64,000 nucleotides of DNA, taken from Acanthochlamys bracteata. Its lineage: Eukaryota > Streptophyta > Magnoliopsida > Pandanales > Velloziaceae. Each line of letters begins with the position of its first letter. The stretch's first letter is position 1. Where the stretch lies: positions 4,903,001 to 4,967,000 of the forward strand of contig CM034126.1 in assembly GCA_019914995.1 (NCBI GenBank), read 5' to 3'. The notes beneath the pieces were generated by a model. The model saw only the letters and a list, made by a program, of their open reading frames with translations. It did not search any database and was not told the origin of the DNA. Positions 24,241-36,700 of the stretch are shown in pieces. Both the position numbers and the translations under genes were made by a program.

Positions 24241-24269
24241 ACCGATTCGGTCCGGGTCCGACAACACTG
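24241..24269 (-). repeat. Right terminal inverted repeat of the hAT element
   Basis: Ends ...CCGGGTCCGACAACACTG. Its reverse complement begins CAGTGTTGTCGGACCCG and pairs with the left end. Subterminal ACCCGG/CCGGGT words continue inward to about 24105. Confidence 0.8.
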
Positions 24270-24277
24270 GTATAATA

Positions 24278-25686
24278 CGTATGTAATGTAGACACTTTTT
24301 AGCGGTGTCCAATAAATATACATTGAAAGCTAACCATCCCACACAATTTCCCATCAAAATCTATTTAGATCTCAATCAAAAAACAAAGCTAGCTTAAGAA
24401 CCAAAAAATAAGCCCTCCTTCCGTCAGATGAAAGCAGAAAATAGAAGTAAAAAAGTACAGGATCGTTCGATTGAGTAAGAGAAGAGGAAAGGTACAATGA
24501 GATCGTGGCGGCGCGGCTAGGGAGGAGAAGCAAATTACCATTTCTCGGGGTCCAATTCAGCGACAGTGGCAGCAGCAATGGAGGAGGAGGCTTGAGGGAG
24601 GAGCGAAGAAGATCGGCGACGGAGGGAGAGACGACCTAAGGGGAGAGAGAAGCAGAGCGGGAGGGAGAGACACAGAAGTCACACCGAAATAGGTCTGAAG
24701 TGCTGGTTTTTATTCGGCCGAAAGTCACTTCGACTTCAGAAAGTGACTCGTAGTGGGAACCAAACTCAGGAAATTCACGGAAGGGACTTTCTTCCTGGAA
24801 TAATTCAAGCTAGCTCCAATGCTGCCAGCAGTTGGAACCGGGAGATGGTCCAGCGATGGAAAATAACACGCACGCATCTCGCATGCAATTTAATCAAATC
24901 AAACGAAGTCTGGTGCATGCATGCGTTGTGTGGCTTTATTTTTGTCGAGATACCCTGTAGCTTGGTAGTTCCTAGCTAGTTTCTATCATCTAATGAATAT
25001 TTTCGAAAAATGTTATCAGCTTTTTCTTTAAAGAATCTGCTTTTGCACCAGCAATCGGGACTATTTTCCACTTGAAGAAGAATACGAAACAACAATGCTT
25101 TTCAAGTGTGTATGCGGAAGTTGGAAACAAGTAAGACTCAGAAAAAAGTATGTATACCTGGTGAACGTAGATGAAGTTTCTGTTATGGTATTTGAGCGAT
25201 CACCCCCGACGTAGTCCAACTCGTTTTGAACGTTCTCTTCCTACAGATACCCTTCAATTCAAAAAAAAAAGGGAACATAAGACGTAAAAAATCAACATAC
25301 TGAACAAGATGGTGCTCTTCAAGCCAACATAGTACTGACCAACTGTGCTGAGATTCCAAGTGAACTACAGCTTCTTCAACTATCGCTTTTTGCATTCTAA
25401 GCCACAAACCTGCATTCCAAGCTTGATATGCAGCAATGGTGCATCAAGTGTCAGAAGATTGAATAACAGCAGGGAATCCATTACTATCTTTTACTTTGGT
25501 TCTAACTATATCTTGCATCAAATTAGTATGTACAAGTGAGGGTTGGCCATCCCCTTGGTTTCATCAATGGATATAATCAAATATAGATCCTATACATGTA
25601 TACATATACAACAATTGAATAAACTTGAAGCACGTCCACGGTAATATATGATAATCATTAATAGATAATCTACAGCCACGAGATTA
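24278..25686. other. Spacer between hAT element and APX3 3' end, with coding-like remnants
   Basis: Two stretches look like former exons read on the minus strand. At about 24670-24533 a GC-rich Arg/Ser/Pro/Ala-rich frame ends ...VAELDPEKW directly before a GTAATT donor, but has no in-frame ATG. At about 25430-25295 a frame containing AWNAGLWLRMQKAIVEEA and HLESQHSWSVLCWLEEHH is open, but no family was recognised. The rest, including the APX3 3' UTR next to 25687, shows nothing clear. Confidence 0.4.
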
Positions 25687-28600
25687 CTAGTTCGTCTTCT
25701 TGGATATTCCATAAATGTAACTCAAGAGGGCAACTCCAGCAGCAGCACCAACAACAGCTTTGGCAATTACAGCGCCTGCCTTCCTACATCTTTCATGTGT
25801 GTAGATATTTGGTGGAGTAAATCCAAGTTCAGAGAGCTTCTTGTGTGATTCTGCATAGTCCGCCAAAAAGGTCTCCTCATCCTGCCGTCATGAAGACATC
25901 CTTTTCTGAATAACCAGGATTTGGAATATAAATTCAAGCTAAGGAAACAACCAGCAGGCCTTAAGTTCTATCACAAGACGAGGCCTCCAGTAAGGGATGG
26001 TTGATTCATCTACCTTTGCATATAACTCAACATAGTGCCGGAAAATGGGATCCTCAAGTAGAGCTTTGTCAGTTGGAAGCTTCAAAAGTCCTGGTTCGTC
26101 CCCTTTCAAGAGCTCCCTGACAAAATTTTCAGTTAGATTCCACATACTATCATTACATAAATACCAGATAGATATGGCATCAAGTTATCAATTTCAAGAT
26201 ACAAAGATTTATTTTAGACTTACACGAAGTAAGAGTTATCAAATTTGAGAGGCTCCTTTGTCCAAGGACCTTCAAAACCTGTCCTCTCTGGATGAGCCCT
26301 CCCCTTGTGTAAAAAAGATTCCACTGATGAGAAATGTGGTTTAAAAATTTTTTTTTTAAAAATAAAAAAAAAGTTTAAGAAGAAAAAAATATAAAGAAAA
26401 AGCACAGAAGGAAAAAGACTGCCTGAGAGTTTTACCAGAGTATGACCCCCAGAAAGCGCTACAATGTCTTTATCTGAAAGGCCCATTCGGTAGAAGACTT
26501 CCTGTAGATGTGATGCACCTTGAACAGAAAATGCACCAGTTCGAACATAGTCAATAAAACTAGTTATAAAAATGCATCTTCTTTAGTAGAAAAAATAACT
26601 ATGAGATGCTGTAGGTCTCTATTTTGAACAAACAATTCAAAAGAGACATAAGACGTTGTAATAAAAATGTCAAAGATGGACCTAAAGATGATGTTTATAG
26701 AAGTCATTTTTCATTGTGGCTCTGTCATCTTAGTGCCAAAGAGAAGCTCTAAGGCATTCAAGCAATGACCCAAACAATGATGATTAGGTAGTAAGGCAGC
26801 TTCCAGGAGTCAGAGTTCAGGAATCTCATGTGTTTTTGAAAAGCATATGAAATTCAGAGTAAACTGAGTTAAAACTTTGCTTGGTGAGAGTGCATGGAAT
26901 TTGCTTGGAAAGAGTGTATAGTATGAGAGAATAGCAATGTACGAAAAATAACAAAGGCATTGATGAATCCAGACCTGGATTATTCTATAAAAACAAGTAT
27001 CAATATCTTCAATCTCCATCAAAAAGAGAAAGGAGAATTGACAAGAATACAAACTCAACAAGCAAGTTGGAAATGTAATTCCAAGTACCAGTGAGATATA
27101 TTATTTAGGTAGGTCCCCCTACTATAACAAAGGTTCATTAATTGTCACAGAAACTATTAAATTCTACTTCTTAGATCACACAAGATAAAGTAGACATCAA
27201 AATCCTGGACTAACCTTTATTAGCATCTGGAAGCCGGCCAGGTGGTGGGCAAACAATTGAATCCTGAATGATAATATAGATTGGTAAAACACATGAAAAA
27301 AAAGTTATAGGCTAGTCTATAGTTAAAGAAGTTCTTGCCTTCCGACCAGGTACAAAGTCAATAGTTGGACCTCCAGTAACCTCAACAGCAACTACACCAG
27401 CAAGCTAAAAAAACAATCAAGCTTAAATCATGTCTAAAAACAATTTAAGAAGAAATATAATAAAAACACTACGAAGGAAAGATATGAGTTTTAATCATAT
27501 ACTCAGCCACAATTCATGGAAAGAAAAATGCCTCAGTCCATGGTATGAAGAACTCACATGTAAAGACTGATGCTTTATTGCCCTAATCTGCTGGCTCCTA
27601 TTTTTTCATGTTTCTTCTAATGGTAGATGTTAAACTACTTCCTAGTTAGTTTGATTCATTGTTTCCATACTTAGTATCCTTCTGGTACTGGCTATTACAA
27701 GCATCCATGCAAAGCAGACTGAGCAATTAAGTGGTAGTTCGCGAGTTTCCTTGTGCATACAAAACTTGAATAGTTTTGAATAGGTTAGACATTCTGTTAA
27801 TATGAGTGAACTTGTAAACTGAGAAAACACAAGGGACTAGCAGAGAAGAATGAGCTTCATGAGACAGAAACATTAATATCTGGCTATAGAGATAAAGTTT
27901 GGATCGCTAGGAAGAATAAAACTATCGGTATCTCCCTTTTGACCTTCTTGTGCACACGTTTTTCTTGAATCCACCATTTATCTTTGCACACCCATCCCGA
28001 TATCAGAGTATCTCATCAATTAGTAAAGTACAACAAAGAGAGACACCCAAAAAAGTACCAAATGAGTACCCAAATATTACTCTACTAGAAAAGCTACAAT
28101 AGAAGAGTCAGTAGTCAATTTACCAGATAGCATTAATATCTAGTTTTAGGAAAAACATTGATGCAAAAACTATGCTGAGCCTAATTTTCCATACATGGCG
28201 GAACAACATACTTTGTGCTACCATAGCATCAACGTATGCTTCAATACAAAAAGAGAATAACTCTGCAATCAGCAATCAAGATTATTATCGTTACCTGGTA
28301 AAGATCTGCATAAGTGATCATTGGGTGCTTTGCCTTTATTGTTTCTAAAGGAAAAGAAGAGAAGAGATAAGAATTAAATATCCTGTTCAGCTTGCATTTG
28401 CATGATTAATTCTAACCTAAAAATTAGTCAGTTTAAAATATTGGAAACAAATATAGCATAATTGAAAATTTCACTGACAATTGTACGAACATTCAATGCA
28501 GGAGATGCTGCTTTTTTAGTGTGGATTTGGGGGGGGGAGGATAGGGGAATACTAGAAACTTCTGAAGGAAGAAATATAGACATGTAGATGACTGATTACT

Positions 28601-29328
28601 AGGACACCAAAGTGTGACTAAGCAGGAAGGCTGTCTGGGATATTAGGATATAATATGGCGAAAAGCATTTGTGCAGATTATGTGTTTATTTGCTCTGTAC
28701 TAACTTGAATAGCAAGAACATTATATGACATATGATCCTTGATGTAATACTTTCGAAGTAAATCAGATTCATTCCTATGTCATGCGCATTATCTGTAGTT
28801 AGTCAAGCTACTTACCGCAAAGATCAAGGGCTATCTTTAAGCCAGTATTCGAGCTATGGCCGTACTCTTCCTCAAACCTTATTGAACCGTTTGGACCACC
28901 AGTTTTTGTCTCAGCATCATATGTCCCTGCATCATGCCATCTGCAACAATCCAAAGCGAAAAAGTAGCATTCATTAAACAGCTACGATATAAAATTTACA
29001 AAACAAAATGCATGTTATCTAATAGTTTTCAGTCTTGTCAACATTTTTTAGTTACTTTTTAAGAAAACTAGTTTTTGCAACTATGTCCACAAAGAACAAA
29101 TGCTAACGCTTCTTCCCATCATATCAAAATCTAAGAAAAACCCTAGTAAGAGAAGCAGTCAACAGAGAGCAAATTAAAGCATCAGAACAGGGTGTGTACT
29201 ACTTACGCAAGGCGGAGCATTATAGGGGCGCAGTTTTTGCTGGATATGAGTGCTTGGAGATCCCTGCGTGCACGCTCAATCTCCTTAAGATACTCCTCGC
29301 GCACCACTGGACCACTGCTGCTCTCCAT
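25687..29328 (-). CDS. APX3: Peroxisomal/glyoxysomal membrane L-ascorbate peroxidase (APX3 type, 290 aa)
   Basis: Haem peroxidase that reduces H2O2 with ascorbate. Nine minus-strand exons: 29328-29207, 28940-28816, 28344-28295, 27404-27339, 27263-27215, 26518-26436, 26303-26224, 26116-26014 and 25881-25687. Together they total 873 bp (290 codons plus TAG), the usual length for this class. The distal haem pocket has [16 protein letters not shown] (Arg, Trp, His), and the proximal His is in [15 protein letters not shown]-region [10 protein letters not shown] and FDNSYFVELLKG follow. The C-terminus adds a hydrophobic membrane span ([17 protein letters not shown]) and the lysine-bearing tail SKKTN, which marks the membrane-bound peroxisomal form and not the cytosolic one. 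One intron (donor after 27339) appears to use GC in place of GT. RAD17 lies about 1.4 kb upstream in the same orientation. Confidence 0.95.
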
Positions 29329-30765
29329 TTGCCTTTTTTTTGCCTGATTAAGTTCTTTACTTTATTGGCCTTATTATGACTAAGCGAGAATTTGGAAGTA
29401 AATCAAAGCAGTTTTAATAGGTGATGAATGAGGAACTCAAGAGAAGACATGCCGCGCAAGGGCAGGGAAGGAACATATTCCTCTTCTTAATTGCACTCTC
29501 CTCTGGTTTTTGGTTTGCCTACAAATGAAGAAAGAAAATGCTTTTAATACAAGAAAGGAGTTGCTTTAATACAAAGCAATCTGTATTAATAGAATTTCTT
29601 GAATGATAATTATACCTTGGACACACCTATGCGCAGGTACCAACAATGGGTGCAGCTCCAGCAATTCTGGTCTCCTCCTTCTGACATCAGCCACTGGTAT
29701 CAGACTGCCAAATATATAACACAATAAACCAGAAGGGAGTTGTTGATTAAAAAAAAAACATTTACAATCGCTGTTTGCACATGAATGAAGCTTCACCTAA
29801 CGCTTCTGAGGTACATAAGCATTCTTGTAATGCAACACTAAACAGCGCCCAAGTCCTCTATCCTGAAATGCTACAGAAAGCCTTGTCAATTTCCACTTTC
29901 CAGGTCTCACATGGACCATGAAAATGGAACTATCTGGAATATCAGTATTGAGTCAGGCATATATGTTAAATGACAGTCTGCAGCTGAAGAATACACAAGT
30001 GCAAACAAAGAAGAGTAAGTCTCACTTGATCTACTTTGTCAAAATTGTACCTGGGATATAAGCAGGAACAAAAATCATATGCTAACTTGTTGAAGAAGAG
30101 TTACTTCGAAGCTCACAAGTGAAAACAAGTTATATACATTGCTCTCTTTAGTCAAGTAAACATAGCAGTTTTTACCTTCCCCACAGCTGCTACTAGCTCA
30201 ATACACAACTGGGAAAATGAAGCCATGATACATTTCACATTCCCGATAACAAAATATTTCTACATTGATAACCAAAACTCAGGAAGAACAGAAGGTTATC
30301 CCCATTAGGCAAAAAGATCAGAATCGTCGGAAGAACATTGCTCAGCTTCAAGATATCTCTTCAAGACTGAACCAAGGTAATGTTATTGGTGAGACAGCAA
30401 GATTGGGACAGAGTAGGACTTAAACAACACTCGACACAGTAGCCCATCAAATTCCTTGCTCTATCTCATCACTAGCTCCAATGCAGTACAAAACTGCCTT
30501 TCCCAACTCCTGCATTCCACATACATATGCTATTTGTTCACTATTCGCAGTATCCTGCATGTTTAGTCATTCTTATCAAGGATTCCATGCATGGCCGTTT
30601 TTGCATATAAAACCAAATCACCTTAACAGGCTTAATACTGATAAAAGGTTTTCATTGATCAAGTGCCTCCACAACTGAGCTCTTCTCAGTGTCTGCAGTA
30701 ACTGCAGACCTTTCCATAATGTGAAAAAACTTTGCAGTCTACATCACCAACTTATCTTATGTTGC
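29329..30765. other. APX3 upstream region and RAD17 3' UTR
   Basis: No gene was found here. It should contain the APX3 5' UTR and promoter on its left and the RAD17 3' UTR on its right, since both genes are on the minus strand. ATG-containing frames are short and unrelated to known families. No TATA box or terminator could be assigned with confidence. Confidence 0.5.
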
Positions 30766-33700
30766 TCAGTCTTCTATCTCATCTTCTGTTTCCTCAACAA
30801 CTAAATCCTTCAACAGAAACTCAACCTCTTCTTGGTTGGAATTACGCATGAGTTCTGTTCTGTCATCCTGGTTGTATATGCAGGAAATAAGCCACTTATT
30901 TCGGGGTCTATATTCTGTTACTATGTCATATGAATCACAAGAGATGGAGTTTGTATAGACTCCAATTCTGTCCATCATTACTTGATGCTGCACCAGTCAA
31001 GAAATGACATTATAGAAGGCAATACTAACAACTTGTTGCATACAAATTTATCTAAACCCCATTCCAAATTCTAAACATCTTAAAGGGACAGACACAGAGA
31101 TGGCCATTAGAATTATATGATACAGTTCAACAGACTGTGTAATGAATCTAGCAAATTGTTTCTGATATTATCATCCATCAGAGATACTTAGTTCAGATGT
31201 CATGTAACATATATAATACGTATAATTTTGCATTTCATATTCAACTTGACAAAATTATGCTCGTTGACCTAATAATGAAATAAACAGAAATAAATCATGT
31301 CTCCAAAGACGCTCTCATTTTAGCATAGACAGTGGTAATGCACGCATGAAGACTGCAACAATTGCTGACTGCCTTGCAGTACAAAAAAATAATAATAATT
31401 TGATACCTTCAGTAATCTTAATAGTACCAGGCCAGAACTAAGCATTACCACCATCCAGGAAAGTTTGACAAAATAATAATTTGAAAATCAACTTAATTTC
31501 AACATATCGAAAGAAGAGAAAGATTTCTCATCCAACTTGGAACCAGTTCCTATACAACTTGGAGAGAGTGATTTCCTGCAAAACTCTCTTGAACACTCAG
31601 CATGTACGACAGCTCACTTTTTTACAAATGCACAGATATAGAAACTAATAGATATCAGCTTTACTCCATGTGCTAGTTGTTAATTACCTCCCAGTCACAG
31701 TGTTTGCCCTCCATGCATTTTAGTAAGAATGTCTGCCACCTAAACAGTTTAATTCATTGATTTGCAGAGTTGGAGATTGCCTTTGATAGGACATTAACAT
31801 GGGCTCAAAAAGCAGTTGTGACACCATCAGAAAAGTACAGAAATTCACTTCATGTCTGGCCTTTATACTAATAAGTGAGAGAGAATGAAACACAGAAATC
31901 AACCAGGACTATGAGCTACCTTATTCCGCCTGAACGATTGATCAATTTGCCAAAGCCTTGGTCTACGTATTGCATGCCACCTACAAAATCAATGAAACAT
32001 ATTAGTTTCATTTTCCATTAACTGGGAATCAGTATTAAAAGAAAACAAACAAAGAAAAAAAAGCAACCGAGGCACAGCACCTTGTTGAAGGCATTGAGTT
32101 TCCAAACAGTACACCTCGAACAGCAATTGAACCAGCCACTGACTGTGCTAGACTTTCTGATTCATACTTATCAGTCATCATCTTGGGCCATCTTGGACAC
32201 GAGGCAGAGGCAAGTATACAATCAGAATCACTAAGATACGAAGTCACAAGCCACGAATCATCAATCGCGTCATCACTTAAGAAATCAAGAACTGCAATCA
32301 GAAAGAAAGCTACTATCATCAAACAGAAAATTTAGTACTTTCATGTATAAATCATGACGGGTCATTTTATTCAACACATCTTTCCTAAGCCTGTCTGTCA
32401 TCATTAGTATGTATCTGTGACATACGCTGCTTACAACTCTGGCAAATCTTTTTTCCAGCAATTTCCATGGAGCAAAATGTTAGACATGCATCCCAATAGG
32501 AGAGCAGATTATTATAAGCTAACCTACTGCTACATCGTGTTATAGTTCACCAAAATGAATAACTAACAAGCATCATATTTGTTACATTAAAGTAAGAATT
32601 GCCACAACAACTCAATCTGACATGAATTGAGTTATAACCCTAAAGGGTACCGGGTAAGAACTTCCATAGTCAAGATAGCACTAGGCAGAACTGAAGTGCA
32701 TGACAAAGTTGCAATCCAAGACTAATGATGATATAAAACATTGCTGAGCCTTGTACAGTTGTACAAACTACAATGCTGAAATAATGAATCAACAACTCAC
32801 CATTCTCATGGAGAAAATCAGTAATTGTTCTGGCTTGAGCATGTGCCTGCGAAAGAATTCTCTCTGGAGTATCCATTTTCAGAGGATTTCTTGTAAGCCT
32901 CTCTTGTAAAAGAAATGAATATGACCCTGAAATTTGAAGCAAATAGAAAAATTAGAAGCCAAGATTCATAAAGCAAACATTTTCCAAATTTGTGTATTTA
33001 TCATATATGCCAAGACCATCTTTCTTCCAAGCAAAGTGTTTCTTACGGTGTCATCTAAGTCGTATTCATTTAAAAAACTCTTTGCAATCTTATCTAAGAA
33101 ATGGAGAAAGTTGTTTGTCTATCCAATCAAGCTGATTGAAAATATCACAGAAAGCTGGTTTTATGCTTTAGCTCCACCAACTGCTTTTAAGCTCATCATA
33201 CCCTTTCCATACAACAATGTCAACAAGGTAGCTAACAAAGAAATGGCATAACTAAGACCTTTTGTCAAAATTGCTAAGAGTCAGCTTTGTTGAAAATCTT
33301 CTCCAAAATATGTGAATAATACAAATAACAACCAAGAACCTCTTCACCCCTCTAGCTGCATCTATACCATATCAACTGAACCGCCACTATCATGGTCCTT
33401 TGACAGCCATAGAATAAAATTAATATCCCTCTTATGCAAATCACAACTGTTTGGCTCTTCCAACTTTTCCCAGTTGGAACCAACAACATAACTAGCAATT
33501 CATGTTTTACCACCCAGGAATGTCAACCTCTTTTTTGTTGCATTATGAAAATTAAGCTGTGAGATATGCTGGATAGGAAACAAGGCCAAAGATAATAAAA
33601 AAAATAATGCCACTGCTACGTCACCAAACCCTATTCTACATTTAACTCAACAGAAAATATGAGATGAGACACCAATCTGATATTAAGTGCAAGACAGAAG

Positions 33701-36700
33701 GCTTTGACATAAAGGACATGAGATATAGGCAATTGGCTTTAAAAGTATTCATATGTAAACCTATTTAAAACACAAATCTAGTGGATGTGCATGATTGAAA
33801 CAAAACTGCTTGGATTCTTAGATGATTATTGAGGTAGTTTATCCCTAAAAGGCAGATAGATTAGCCATCCAGGCTAACTAACTAAGCCATTCAAAATCCT
33901 TATTTATACTTTCCCTCCTTGAAAGAGGAATAAACCAAGGGGGAGATATGTGCCTAAAAGATGCAAAAAGAACTCAGATAAAAGATGCTCAGTTTGCACA
34001 TAAGCTCCACAGGCATCTTAATAGGTCAAAGAGCAAACACGATTGGCAAAGGGTTCAGAAAATGGTGTTGCTACCAAGTTGAGGGCTAAGCACAGGTTGC
34101 ACAACCAAACATAGCCATACCTTTTACCACATTGACGACACAAGTCCGCTTAATCATGCATATAAAGGGCAAGAGGTAACAATCTGATTAAGTTGTTCTT
34201 AAATTTATATTTCAAGAAACTATAAACAAACATTACATACCTGAAGAAGTAACTGCAGTCTCCCTTTTGTTGTGCAGAAACTTTCCAAGGGCATGAAAAA
34301 GGGAAAGAGATTCATCTCTACCAAATGACAACATCATCTCATTTTGGTCTTCTCTCCTTGCAGCTGAACTTAAACATGCAGCCAGCTCTTTGGTCTTCAT
34401 TTCAGGTATATGATCATCTACAGCTGGAAGAATTGGCCTTAAACAGCAGAACTGTAAGGACATTATGGCATGCCTAATGTCACCACCGCTGGATTCTGCT
34501 ATTTGATTTAGTACCTCTGTGTTAATGTTGCAATTTTCCTCCTGGGAAATTTTGCAAAGCACTTTCTTAATTGAATTTGCAGTAAGAGGATTAAATGCAA
34601 CCTGCAAGAAGGTTAAACATTAGATATAAGCTGATGACTTATTCCTTCCTTTATCAAGCATTCTTCTGCTTCTCCGGAAAAGCCTACCTTGTAAGCCCCA
34701 GCTTTCTCAAGAGAGGACTCAAGATCTTCCAGACAGTTGCCCGGATTCTCACCAGACTCACTTGTACAATATTTGGTAATTAATATAACCGTTGGTATCT
34801 GAGTTGTTTGAGTAAGTACTGTTAAGCACCTATTTAACCTTACAAAAGCAGTCCTACCATTAGTAGCAGGAAGATCATCTATTAAGAGAATGACAGGATT
34901 ATGCGATCTTCCTGTTGAAGTTGGACCAAGTAAAGAATACTTCCTTATCTTCTCAATAAAATTTTCAAACTCATCCAATTTTGAGATGTAGTGGAGCCCT
35001 ACAAAGAAAAGGATTTCTTGCTTTAAAACCAAACTTAAAGATTTGGAATACTGCCACCAGTTAAAATAACCAAAAAAAAAAAAAAAAAAAAGTGCTAGAT
35101 GAGAGACAAATAGCACACCTACATGATACTAAAATTACAGAGATCTTCAATGATAACAGAAAAATATGAGGATACCTAAACCACTGCTATGCACATGTTC
35201 TTGCCAAAGAGTAGGTATAGGAGTTGTCCACTCATACAATTCTGCTCCAAGTTCTGATGCAAGAACCTTGATTGTTGTCTGCACGAAAACCTAAACAAAT
35301 ATGAACAGCTTCCAACTAGTAATAGCTAGAGAACATACTCATAAGAAAAGTAGCTAGACAAACATTGACCATGGGGAAAGTACTAAAATCACTACAAACT
35401 TCTTCAGAGGAGTATGCATGCATAATTTACATTATTCTTCATTACAACAATGCTTATTCAAACTCACTAAAAACTAAGACATGCCTCCATCACCAAGAAC
35501 TTCATTACCAGAATACCTCAAAAGCTAAGCCTAGACAGCAGCATGTTAAGAAGTCTTCCTTATACAATGCAGCACATTCAAGGAAAAACCCATGAACATC
35601 AGATGGTCTTCGAATCACAGGGTAATTGCAGAAACTTGAAGACCTAAACTAGCAATGTGTTTACAGAAGTTGAAAGTGCCTTTGATGTAACCAAGAGATA
35701 AATATTGGTAATATTGTTTCCAGAGTGCAAAAAATTGTGAAGGATAGGAAACATACAGATTTTCCAGTTCCAGCCTGACCAGTGATGAGAAGGGTGCAGC
35801 AGTTTAACGTATCCTGGAAAAGGTTGGATGCAATACAGTTATAGAATCTAATATGATGTACAAATAATAAAAAAAGAGTGTACAATTTAAATTTCTTAAA
35901 GGACCAAATAGGATAAAAAACTACGAAAGTAAACCCTAATGCAGAATACCAATTGACTTAGCAAAACCTATTTGCCATGAGCATTCTGATGCTACTTGTT
36001 CTATCAAGAGTTCGCATGTCATATACTTTAAATAAATAGCTCTTGTTAAGTAGAAGTATCACCATAACCACAAACTAATCAATCACCGACAGCCTGTGCA
36101 ATATGTAATGCCTGACCTAACATATCACCTTAGATGTATTCAGCCTGTTTTCCAGCCAGACTTTCACTTCTTGCACCTGAAATGTTAGCAAATGAATTAT
36201 TTAATATGATCATCTTTGGCCTACAAGCTAAAAACTTAAGTCAAACAGGAAAAATCAGCAGACAACAAAAAGACTTGCGGTAATTGAAAATTGCTGCTAT
36301 TTGCCCAGACAGTGACAATAAAGGAGATAACCTTCACTACTTTAATAGGAGTTAAGTCTTCTTTCTGTAGCACATTAACAACTAGGTCAGCTACATGAAT
36401 TATCACACTATTGTGCTTTTTTTAACTATAGCTTCAGTGAGGACCTAGCTTCTTCATATAAAAAATAATTAGTAACGAAGAAAGAAAGAAGGTATGTGAT
36501 CAGCAAGTGTGTCAAAAGCATTCGGTTGGAACAGAGGTAGTTTACTGACAATAACAAAATTTGAATGCACTACGATAGGGGATATAAAACATTTCCTGTA
36601 GCAAGATTGAAGAGCTCAACAACAAATAGGAAGATTTAGATTTTCCGAAAAAGTAACTTTGACAGTATAAGGATAGCTCTATATAGAATTTCATCATAAA

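Larger units (their letters stand above)
19296..24269 (-). mobile_element. hAT superfamily DNA transposon, 4.97 kb, defective
   Basis: The left end begins CAGTGTTGTTAGAACCG and the right end, read inward, CAGTGTTGTCGGACCCG: a terminal inverted repeat with nine matching outer bases and further partial matches. Both ends are packed with CCGGGT/ACCCGG-type subterminal motifs, as expected of hAT transposase binding regions. The flanks GTAATAAT and GTATAATA are only an approximate 8 bp target duplication. The interior carries a BED-finger, DUF659 and hAT-C transposase on the minus strand, now broken. The element sits between the KIN-6 and APX3 3' ends. Confidence 0.87.

Noticed and set aside
32934..33251. 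105-codon plus-strand ORF
   Set aside because: Lies in a RAD17 intron on the opposite strand, low-complexity and hydrophobic by chance. No domain recognised.
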